A stretch of DNA of 64,000 bases from Chryseobacterium sp. BGARF1 (lineage in GTDB: Bacteria > Bacteroidota > Bacteroidia > Flavobacteriales > Weeksellaceae): NCBI RefSeq assembly GCF_001677955.1, contig NZ_LELA01000092.1, positions 78,315 to 142,314 of the forward strand, given 5' to 3'. Within the stretch, counting starts at the first letter, position 1. The number at the start of each line of letters is the position of its first letter. A program made the translations under genes and the position numbers. Of the stretch, positions 17,929-26,177 are shown one piece after another. The notes beneath the pieces were generated by a model. It was not told the DNA's origin and did no database searches. It worked only from the letters and a program-made list of their open reading frames with translations.

Positions 17929-18753
17929 ATGTCTTATTCACCAGCTGCTGCAGACGTAGCAAAATTAAGAAACCAAACAGGTGCAGGTATGATGGACTGC
18001 AAGAAAGCTTTAGTTGAAGCAGAAGGAGACTTCGAAAAAGCAGTTGATATCCTTAGAAAAAAAGGACAGAAAGTTGCAGCTAACAGAGCAGACAGAGATT
18101 CTTCTGAAGGTGCTGTAATCGCTAGAGTAAACGAAGATAACACTTTAGGTGTTGTTATTTCTCTAAACTGCGAAACTGACTTTGTTGCTAAAAACGAAGC
18201 GTTCATCGAGCTAGCTTACGAAATTGCTGAAATGGCTATTTTCGCTGCTACTAAAGAAGAATTATTAGCTACAGATTTCCACGGAATGACTGTTGCTGAA
18301 AAATTGATCGAGCAAACTGGAGTTATCGGTGAGAAAATCGAGATTGGTGCATTCGAAAGAATTACAGGTCCTTTCTTGGGAGCTTACATCCACGCTGGAA
18401 ACAAAATCGCTGCAATCACTGCACTTTCTGCTAAAGTAGACGGAGCTGACGAAGCTGCTAAATCGGTTTCTATGCAGGCTGCTGCTATGAACCCAATCGC
18501 TCTTGACGAAACTTCTGTTTCTCAGGAAACGATTGACAAAGAATTGGAAATCGAAAGACACAAATTAACTGAAGAAGGAAAACCTGCAAACATTATCGAC
18601 AATATCTTGAAAGGTAAAATGCAGAGATTCTACAAAGACAACACTTTGGTACACCAAGATTTCATCAAAGACAGCTCTATTTCTGTAGCTGACTATGTAA
18701 AATCTGTAAACGGAGACCTTAAAGTAACAGGATTTGTAAGAGTTAGCTTATAA
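17929..18753 (+). CDS. tsf: Translation elongation factor Ts
   Basis: Nucleotide exchange factor that recycles EF-Tu-GDP. The N-terminal UBA-like domain reads VAKLRNQTGAGMMDCKKALVEAEGDFEKAV, and the conserved CETDFVAKNEAF motif that contacts EF-Tu is present. 274 residues is the usual length for Bacteroidota. In most flavobacteria I know, tsf follows rpsB in the rplM-rpsI-rpsB-tsf operon; here rpsB is about 18 kb away on the opposite strand, so tsf has been separated and carries its own promoter and terminator. Confidence 0.97.
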   Translation: MSYSPAAADVAKLRNQTGAGMMDCKKALVEAEGDFEKAVDILRKKGQKVAANRADRDSSEGAVIARVNEDNTLGVVISLNCETDFVAKNEAFIELAYEIAEMAIFAATKEELLATDFHGMTVAEKLIEQTGVIGEKIEIGAFERITGPFLGAYIHAGNKIAAITALSAKVDGADEAAKSVSMQAAAMNPIALDETSVSQETIDKELEIERHKLTEEGKPANIIDNILKGKMQRFYKDNTLVHQDFIKDSSISVADYVKSVNGDLKVTGFVRVSL

Positions 18754-18776
18754 TCACTTTTCAGATTTAAAATATT

Positions 18777-18811
18777 AATCCCGATGAATTTTTCATCGGG
18801 ATTTTTTTTGC
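18777..18811 (+). terminator. Intrinsic terminator of tsf
   Basis: 12-bp stem aatcccgatgaa (18777-18788) / ttcatcgggatt (18792-18803) followed by a long T run. Confidence 0.9.
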
Positions 18812-18928
18812 CTATTATTTCCACATTAGAATATTAACAATATATGAAGGCAATTTTAACTTTTCCACATTTCCAGGAATAATAAAAAAGTGTTAAAAAA
18901 ATACTCTAAAAAATTGATTATTAATACT

Positions 18929-18936
18929 TAGATTTG
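18929..18936 (+). promoter_or_regulatory. -7 element for giant secreted protein A
   Basis: TAGATTTG, matching TAnnTTTG, 19 bases before the ATG at 18956. Confidence 0.55.
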
Positions 18937-18955
18937 TCGCCCCTTAAATTTAGGC

Positions 18956-21900
18956 ATGAAAAAATATCTACTACTTATTTGCACGTTTTATTGTTTATTA
19001 TTCAATGCTCAGCTCGATACCGAGCATTGGTTTGCTCCAATGTCTGCAAAAGCAGGAACTGGCGGTCTTGAAGGCTATCTATACTTGTCAACCAATGAAA
19101 CCACTCCTTTTCCGGTGCAAATTTTCAATAATAATGCTTTGTATACAACGGTTCAGGTAAGCAAAAACAATCCGGCACAAGTAATTATTCCCAATAGTTT
19201 TTTGATTGCTTCTGCCCAAAGCCAGTTGTTTACTCCGAATAACATGGGATTGAATGTGAAAGGTTCTAAAAAGTTCTTTGCCAATTACCGATTTGCAATG
19301 TCAAATCATGCTGAGATTCTTACTTCAAAAGGTGCAGCAGGTTTAGGGACAACATTTTATGCCGGCGTAGCTCCTATTTCGGGATCAGAAGATCACATGA
19401 ATGCTACAATTGGAGTTATAGCGACTGAAGACAACACGGTCGTTACTATTTCTGGTTACAACCCTAATATCATATTTTCAGACGGAATATCTTCACCAAC
19501 AAGAACATTTACACTTAATAAAGGGGAGTCTTATATTCTAGACGTCGTTAGTTCGTCCTCAAATATCAATAAAACAGGGCTGGTAGGAGCAAAAATTGTT
19601 GCTACAAAAGCAATTTCTGTGACTAATGGGAACTTTAATGCAGCTTATACTTCTCAAAACCTTACCAATAATGATATTTTGATGGATCAGGCGGTTCCTG
19701 TAGATCGTTTAGGAAAAGATTTTGTTGTTGTAAAAGGAAATGGTACGGTGACTTCTCAAATGGAAACGGCTTTGATTATTGCGACAGAAAATAATACACA
19801 GATTACCTTTAATGGAACCGGAGCTACAACGACTCTTAATGAAGGACAATACTATTTAGTCCCTAGTGCACGATACCAAAATCAAGGAAATGGTCATTAT
19901 AATATGAATATTTCTTCAAACAAAAATGTATATGTTTACCAGCTTCTATCGGGTGCTACCAACGGAAATGAATACGCTTCTGGAGGAATGAATTTCATCC
20001 CGCCATTAAGTTGTTTTCTCCCTAATAAAATTGACGAAATAGGATTTATCAACAGAATTGGAGGTCAAACATTTGCTACAAGATTAAATATTATTACCCA
20101 AGCAGGAGCTACGGTAACTTTAAACGGAGGAGCTATTACAGCCGGAAACGGACCTTATCCTGTGACAGGAAATCCTAACTGGGTAAGTTATTCTATTCAA
20201 AATGTTACTGGAAATGTAACATTAAATTCCACGAAGGCAATGACTGCAGGAATTGCTGCAGGAAGCGGTGCTGTAGGATATGGTGGATATTTTGCTGGAT
20301 TTTCTTCCGTTCCGGCAATTAGTAAAACCGGTGATTGCTATGCAGGAATTCTTTTGCAAGTCGATAATAATTACGATGGTTATCAATGGTATTTAAATGG
20401 AGTTGCAATACCGGGAGCAACTACTTTTTCTATTAATCCTGAATTGTATGGTGCAGGAGCTTATACTTGCTCAGTTACTAAGAACAACTGTGAAACAAAA
20501 TTGACAACAATATACAATTATACCCTTTGTCCGCCAATTTCCACCACAACTTTTACAATCGGGTCTTGTAACACCAAAGTGATCACTCCGGTATTTACGA
20601 CTTCTACACAAACCATTATTCCATCATTAACTGCAATTATTTCTCAGCCAACGAATGGTACTGCAACAGTAAATCCAACCACAGGACAGATTACTTATAC
20701 ACCCAATGCGACGAATGTAAATACAACAGACCAATTTATTTATTATATCCAAGGAAACGGAAACCCTTTTGCTTTTGAATATTTTAAAATTATAATTAAT
20801 ACAGACGTACTTCAGGTAAACAATGCCACAATAAGCATTTGTAATAGCGCTACAGGAAATGGAACCTATAATTTAACTGCTGCAAACATCACATCAGCTA
20901 TCGGAGCCAATATTACATATTTTACCAATGCAAATTTAACAGGTCAAATTACTGATCCAACCAATTATACAGGCCCTGCAGGAATTATTTATGCCAATGT
21001 AACTTCGGCATACGGATGTTCTAAAGTTGCCCAGATTACGTTGATTATGAATCCAGCTCCAAACATCAACACAAGCACTTATAATGCAGAATTTTGTGAT
21101 GATAATTTTTCTGGAGTTATTAATATAAACTTTGCAACAGTTACGCCACAGATTGTTACCAATTCAGCAAATTTTACCGTAAAATATTATTTAAATCAGA
21201 CTGATGCAACCGCAGGAAATAACAATACATTGCCTGCCAACTGGAGCTACACTTCGAATACAACAGTTTATGTAAGAGTTGAAAGTACCAACGGATGTCC
21301 TCCTGCATTTGGACAAATTAATTTTGTTATTAAAAACAAAGTTCCTTTGTTAACTCCAACGAACGTATTAGAAATTTGCGATACCGATATGAATGGATCT
21401 GAAACAGTCAATCTAAATAATTATAAAAATATTTTTACCACAGATCCTGTAACCACCGTTACCTTCCACAATAGTTTGGCAGATGCACAATCTGGTGCCA
21501 ACGCAATTCCTACAACACAAACCATCAATAATGGAACAACGGGAACTTTTTATTTAAGATTTACGAATGCAACACAGTGTTTTAATACTGCTAATTTAGC
21601 AATCAAAGTGAATGCTGTACCTACCATCAATATTGCGAATTTTAATAGTAATCTTTGTGATGATAATTTGGATGGAATTGTAAATGTAAATTTCTCTACT
21701 ATTACTCCTCAAATTGTAGCAAACTCAGGAAGTTTTACAGTAAGATATTATTTAAATCAAACTGATGCAAATGCAGGAAATAACAACACACTTCCAACCA
21801 ACTGGACCTATACAGCAAACACGACTGTTTATGTAAGAGTAGACGGATCAAGTACGGTTTGCCCTTCATCTTTCGGACAAATCAATTTTAAAATCGGTAA

Positions 21901-22858
21901 TAAAATTACTTTATTAGCTACAAACTTTACTGCTGAAATTTGTGATAATGATTTAAACGGTTCGCAAAGTGCTAATCTTAATGATTATAAAAATCAGTTT
22001 ACTACAGACCCTTCTGTGACATTAACTTACCATGCAACTTTGACTGATGCACAATCAGGAATCAATGGATTAGCAGTAAACCCGATCATCACAAGTCCGG
22101 TTACATTTTATATTAGATTCACGAGTAATAACGGATGTCCGAATACTGCAACATTGAAGATCAGTTTAAGAAATCCAAAAAAATCTACTGTTTTGAAAGA
22201 TCAGGTGATTTGTTCAAATGACAAAGTAACTTTAAATGCTGGTGACGGATTTACATCTTATCTATGGAGTACAGGCGCTACAACTTCTACCACTACAGTA
22301 GGTGTAGGAACTTATTTTGTAGATTTAGGTTTTAACGGCTGTGTTTACAGACAAACCGTAACGGTAACTGCGGCACAAACTCCGACTATTACAAGCATTA
22401 TCGTTACAGGAACCAGTGCCACAATCAATGTTACAGGAGGTACTGCACCTTATCAATATTCTTTAAATGGTTCAGATTATCAAAATTCTAATGTATTTAC
22501 CGGATTAACGAGAGGCCCATACAAAGTGTATGTCATTGGAAGAGATGCTTGTCAACCTGTTATCAAAGATTTTTTAATTTTAAATTTAATCAATACCATC
22601 ACGCCAAACGGAGACGGAAGAAATGATATGTTAGATTATTCAGATTTAAAAATAAAAGAGCAGGTAAGCATTGAAGTAGTTGACCGATATGGAGCAGCCG
22701 TTTATAAATCTTCTGGCAACAATTACAAATGGGATGGAAAATCTAGTGGAAGAAATCTATCAACAGGGACATATTGGTATATTCTTAAGTGGATTGAGCC
22801 TGATACAAAATTACCAGTTTCACACTCTGGGTGGCTTTTAATAAAGAATCGAGAGTAA
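18956..22858 (+). CDS. Giant secreted protein A with T9SS type B (gliding-motility-associated) C-terminal domain
   Basis: 1300-residue exported protein. Signal peptide MKKYLLLICTFYCLLFNAQ, then a mature start LDTEHWFAP shared by all four tandem genes. Residues ~20-450 resemble an IgGFc-binding-like N-terminal domain (ATEDNTVVTISGY, LNKGESYILD, GYGGYFAGFSS). Next come an Ig-like segment (YDGYQWYLNGVAIPGAT), a beta segment, and four ~95-residue repeats each opening with a Cys-Asp-x-Asn/Asp motif (CDDNFSG, CDTDMNG, CDDNLDG, CDNDLNG). The C-terminus has TPNGDGRND and the FDRYG-like VVDRYGAAVY of the type B sorting domain (CHU_C/TIGR04131). Likely a surface or released adhesin exported by T9SS. 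Confidence 0.85.
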   Translation: MKKYLLLICTFYCLLFNAQLDTEHWFAPMSAKAGTGGLEGYLYLSTNETTPFPVQIFNNNALYTTVQVSKNNPAQVIIPNSFLIASAQSQLFTPNNMGLNVKGSKKFFANYRFAMSNHAEILTSKGAAGLGTTFYAGVAPISGSEDHMNATIGVIATEDNTVVTISGYNPNIIFSDGISSPTRTFTLNKGESYILDVVSSSSNINKTGLVGAKIVATKAISVTNGNFNAAYTSQNLTNNDILMDQAVPVDRLGKDFVVVKGNGTVTSQMETALIIATENNTQITFNGTGATTTLNEGQYYLVPSARYQNQGNGHYNMNISSNKNVYVYQLLSGATNGNEYASGGMNFIPPLSCFLPNKIDEIGFINRIGGQTFATRLNIITQAGATVTLNGGAITAGNGPYPVTGNPNWVSYSIQNVTGNVTLNSTKAMTAGIAAGSGAVGYGGYFAGFSSVPAISKTGDCYAGILLQVDNNYDGYQWYLNGVAIPGATTFSINPELYGAGAYTCSVTKNNCETKLTTIYNYTLCPPISTTTFTIGSCNTKVITPVFTTSTQTIIPSLTAIISQPTNGTATVNPTTGQITYTPNATNVNTTDQFIYYIQGNGNPFAFEYFKIIINTDVLQVNNATISICNSATGNGTYNLTAANITSAIGANITYFTNANLTGQITDPTNYTGPAGIIYANVTSAYGCSKVAQITLIMNPAPNINTSTYNAEFCDDNFSGVININFATVTPQIVTNSANFTVKYYLNQTDATAGNNNTLPANWSYTSNTTVYVRVESTNGCPPAFGQINFVIKNKVPLLTPTNVLEICDTDMNGSETVNLNNYKNIFTTDPVTTVTFHNSLADAQSGANAIPTTQTINNGTTGTFYLRFTNATQCFNTANLAIKVNAVPTINIANFNSNLCDDNLDGIVNVNFSTITPQIVANSGSFTVRYYLNQTDANAGNNNTLPTNWTYTANTTVYVRVDGSSTVCPSSFGQINFKIGNKITLLATNFTAEICDNDLNGSQSANLNDYKNQFTTDPSVTLTYHATLTDAQSGINGLAVNPIITSPVTFYIRFTSNNGCPNTATLKISLRNPKKSTVLKDQVICSNDKVTLNAGDGFTSYLWSTGATTSTTTVGVGTYFVDLGFNGCVYRQTVTVTAAQTPTITSIIVTGTSATINVTGGTAPYQYSLNGSDYQNSNVFTGLTRGPYKVYVIGRDACQPVIKDFLILNLINTITPNGDGRNDMLDYSDLKIKEQVSIEVVDRYGAAVYKSSGNNYKWDGKSSGRNLSTGTYWYILKWIEPDTKLPVSHSGWLLIKNRE

Positions 22859-22906
22859 ATATTAAATTTTGTTTATGATTTATTAACAATATATTAAATA
22901 TTATTT

Positions 22907-22914
22907 TAATTTTG
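22907..22914 (+). promoter_or_regulatory. -7 element for giant secreted protein B
   Basis: TAATTTTG, 24 bases before the ATG at 22939. The following leader shares the 12-mer aaatcctaattc (22918-22929) with the leader of protein C. Confidence 0.55.
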
Positions 22915-22938
22915 TACAAATCCTAATTCCATAATTTT

Positions 22939-25900
22939 ATGAAAAGATTTCTACTTAGCTTAGTATTAATACTCAGCATGTTTACGTCTCTGCATGCGCA
23001 GAGAGATACAGAACATTGGATAGCCCCGTTTCATTATAAAACAGGCTATACACAAGCTGTATATCTATCTACTGACTCAGTAATACCTTTCAATGTTGAG
23101 ATTCTCAGCAATAATGCTTCTATTGTACCCGTAGGGACAGTTATTACAATCAGTAAAGGCAATCCGGTGAGCTTTCCAATCCCAGTAACAAATATCTCAA
23201 CGAATGCTGCGTCTGAGACATTTAATGTAATCACAAAAGGATTATATCTTAAAGGAGCAAAACCTTTCTACTGTACATTAAGAATGGTAAGCGGCCAAAC
23301 ACATGCTGAAATTGTTACCAGTAAAGGAAAGGCGGGTCTTGGAAAAGAATTTTTTGTAGCCAATACTCCATCTATTGCAACATCTAATGGTTTTACTGCC
23401 GGAGTTTTGGCAACTGAAAACAATACTGTTGTCACCGCAACATGGAATGGCGCTATAACATTTATTGGAGCTCCTACTAATCCTGCTCCTACTAATACCC
23501 ACACTTTTACATTAAATAAAGGCCAATCTTTCATTTTTGCAGGTAATGCAGGAACCAATGCTCCTTTTATGGGAGCAAAAATTGTTGCAGACAGACCTAT
23601 AACTCTTACCAACGGAAACGTAAACGGTAATTTTGGAGACACTGGTACGGGTTCAGGATCTGATGCAATTTTAGATCAATCTGTTCCCACAGAAAGATTA
23701 GGGAATACTTTTGCAATGATAAGAACACGATCTACCGCCCCCGATCTTGAAGGAGGTATTATTGTAGCTACAGAAAACAATACTGAAGTTTACCTTAACG
23801 GGTCTACTACTTCAGTGGCAACGTTACAACAAGGACAATGGTACAGAATCCTAGGAGATCAGTATATTCCTCAAGGTACAGGAACTCACGCTAATATGTT
23901 CATAAGTACTTCTAAAAATGTTTATTTATATCAATTGGTTTCTGTAACTAACAACAGTGCTACTTGTGGTTTTAACTATATTCCACCACTCAACTGTTTC
24001 CTTCCTAGAAAAATTGATGAAATAGCATTAATTAACGAAATGCCACTTCCCGGTGGCCCTACACCTACGGATATGTTAATTAAACTTAACATTATCACAG
24101 AAGCTGGTGCTACTGTTACTTATACGACTAATGGCGGTGCACCAATAACTCCTACTGCTGCGCAAGGACCTTTCCAGCTCCAAGGAAATACAGCTTGGGA
24201 AGCCTATGCGATTGAAGGCGTACAGGGCAACTTAACCATTCAGTCTACAAAAGCCGTTACTGCCGGTATTAATGGTGGATACAGTACATCCGGATATGGA
24301 GGATATTTTGCAGGATTTTCATCAATTCCGATTATTTCTAAACAAGTAGGTGAATGTATTCCAGGAATTATTCTGGAAGTGGATGACGGTTATGACAGCT
24401 ATCAATGGTATTTAAATGGAGTAGCAATTCCAGGGGCAACTTCTCACACCTACACTCCAACAGTTGCTGGAAACTATACTGTGAAAGTAACGATGGGAAC
24501 TTGTCCAGCGCTAACAACACCAATATATAAAGTCTTCAATTGTTTGGCGCAAACTACAAAAAATATCAATATTTGTGGTACCAAAGCAATTGTTCCAGCA
24601 TTTTCAAACTCAACTCAGGTTCCTGTACCAAGTACAGTTCAGATTATTACACAACCTACAAAAGGAATAGCAACGCTTAATCCAGCTACAGGAGTAATAA
24701 CATATGTTCCAAATGTAGGATCTATAGGAGTTGATCAAATTGTTTATAAATTCTGTGGTAATGCTCCTGAATTTGTAGATTGTGAGCAAATAACTTTAAA
24801 TTTAAACGTAGTTCCATTTGTACTTACAGACAGAACTATCTATGCATGTCAATACGCAGGAAACGGATTTTTTGATTTAACTACCGCAAATGTTACTGAC
24901 AATGTAGTACCAACAACAAAAAAATTCTATACTACTTTAGCAAACTTAGAAGCTAATACAAATCAAATTACTAATCCAACAAATTATTTCTCAGGTTTAG
25001 GTTCAGTATATGTAAGGGTTTTAACAGCTGAAGGATGTGTAGGAAATGCTAAAATTACTTTAGATTTCTTCCCTACTCCGGTAGTTAAAGAAGATACTTT
25101 AACAGAATGTTTCTTAGAAAACAACGAAACCAAAGGTAGATTTAATCTAGTGAGTGCTAATATAACTGCTGAATTACCAGTTACAAAAAAATTCTATCCT
25201 ACATGGGTAGATGCAAGCAATGGAACCAATGAAATTGTAGGAGTTGACACTTATATTTCTGGAAACGGATCAGTGTATGCAAGAGTTTTCAACTCGCATG
25301 ACTGCTATGCAATCGCTAAAATCAATCTGAAAGTGACTCCACCAAAAAGATCACCGATATTGGTTGATAAATACATTTGTATTGATGACAGAACAACGCT
25401 AGATGCCGGTCCTGGTTACCAATCTTACCGTTGGAGCACTGGGGCAACTACACAATCAATCGTAGGATTAGCCGTAGGTGATTACTGGGTAATTCTTCAA
25501 GATTCTGGATGTTCTGTAAAACAATTTGTAAGCGTGAAGAAGGCGCAAGACCCAGTCATTACTTCAATTGAGATTTCTAACAATACAGCTACCGTGATTG
25601 TAACTGGAGGAGTAGCTCCATATCAATTCTCAGCAGACGGAGTAACTTGGCAAGATTCTAATGTGTTTACCAATCTTACGAGAGGACAGCATACATTCTA
25701 TGTAAAAGATTCTTTCAATTGTACCCCTATTTCTGTGGAAGTTACGGTACCTAATTTAGTGAATGCAATTACCCCTAACGGAGACAACGTAAATGATTAC
25801 GTTGACTACAGAGAGTTAGCATATAAGGATAATCTTATCTTCGTAATTTATGATAGATATGGTAACAAAATATTCACAGGGGATAAATCTAATAATTACC

Positions 25901-26034
25901 GATGGGACGGAACCCATGCTAATAAAAAGATTGTTACCGGAACCTATTGGTACCACATCAGCTGGAATGAACCTAACGAAGCAAAAACTCCAATTAAATA
26001 TACCGGTTGGATTTTAGTAAAGAATAGAGAATAA
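22939..26034 (+). CDS. Giant secreted protein B with T9SS type B C-terminal domain
   Basis: 1031 residues. Signal peptide MKRFLLSLVLILSMFTSLHAQ followed by RDTEHWIAP. It has the same IgGFc-binding-like N-terminal domain (ATENNTVVTATWNG, LNKGQSFIFAG, FNYIPPLNCFLPRKIDEI, GYGGYFAGFSSIP), an Ig-like YDSYQWYLNGVAIPGAT segment, a NPATGVITYVPNVG beta segment and two modules with conserved cysteines, but lacks the CDxxxDG repeats of A and D. A WSTGATTQS module precedes the sorting domain (TPNGDNVND, IYDRYGNKIF, WDGT). Closest to protein C. A terminator separates it from C. Confidence 0.85.
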   Translation: MKRFLLSLVLILSMFTSLHAQRDTEHWIAPFHYKTGYTQAVYLSTDSVIPFNVEILSNNASIVPVGTVITISKGNPVSFPIPVTNISTNAASETFNVITKGLYLKGAKPFYCTLRMVSGQTHAEIVTSKGKAGLGKEFFVANTPSIATSNGFTAGVLATENNTVVTATWNGAITFIGAPTNPAPTNTHTFTLNKGQSFIFAGNAGTNAPFMGAKIVADRPITLTNGNVNGNFGDTGTGSGSDAILDQSVPTERLGNTFAMIRTRSTAPDLEGGIIVATENNTEVYLNGSTTSVATLQQGQWYRILGDQYIPQGTGTHANMFISTSKNVYLYQLVSVTNNSATCGFNYIPPLNCFLPRKIDEIALINEMPLPGGPTPTDMLIKLNIITEAGATVTYTTNGGAPITPTAAQGPFQLQGNTAWEAYAIEGVQGNLTIQSTKAVTAGINGGYSTSGYGGYFAGFSSIPIISKQVGECIPGIILEVDDGYDSYQWYLNGVAIPGATSHTYTPTVAGNYTVKVTMGTCPALTTPIYKVFNCLAQTTKNINICGTKAIVPAFSNSTQVPVPSTVQIITQPTKGIATLNPATGVITYVPNVGSIGVDQIVYKFCGNAPEFVDCEQITLNLNVVPFVLTDRTIYACQYAGNGFFDLTTANVTDNVVPTTKKFYTTLANLEANTNQITNPTNYFSGLGSVYVRVLTAEGCVGNAKITLDFFPTPVVKEDTLTECFLENNETKGRFNLVSANITAELPVTKKFYPTWVDASNGTNEIVGVDTYISGNGSVYARVFNSHDCYAIAKINLKVTPPKRSPILVDKYICIDDRTTLDAGPGYQSYRWSTGATTQSIVGLAVGDYWVILQDSGCSVKQFVSVKKAQDPVITSIEISNNTATVIVTGGVAPYQFSADGVTWQDSNVFTNLTRGQHTFYVKDSFNCTPISVEVTVPNLVNAITPNGDNVNDYVDYRELAYKDNLIFVIYDRYGNKIFTGDKSNNYRWDGTHANKKIVTGTYWYHISWNEPNEAKTPIKYTGWILVKNRE

Positions 26035-26052
26035 GAATCATTTTTTAATATC

Positions 26053-26083
26053 AAGCCACAACTTAACGGTTGTGGCTTTTTTT
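26053..26083 (+). terminator. Intrinsic terminator of protein B
   Basis: 10-bp stem aagccacaac (26053-26062) / gttgtggctt (26069-26078) with a T run after it. Confidence 0.88.
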
Positions 26084-26148
26084 TGCCTATTTCTTAATTA
26101 TTTTTTTATTTTTCATGTTTTTTTTACAGTCCTTTTAAATTATTCTAT

Positions 26149-26156
26149 TATTTTTG
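26149..26156 (+). promoter_or_regulatory. -7 element for giant secreted protein C
   Basis: TATTTTTG, 21 bases before the ATG at 26178. Confidence 0.55.
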
Positions 26157-26177
26157 TAAAAATCCTAATTCTACATT

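Noticed and set aside
23268..23642. A 124-codon open frame antisense to giant protein B
   Set aside because: It is fully inside a gene with clear domains, shows no start context or promoter, and its composition is what the antisense of Thr/Asn/Gly-rich coding sequence would give.
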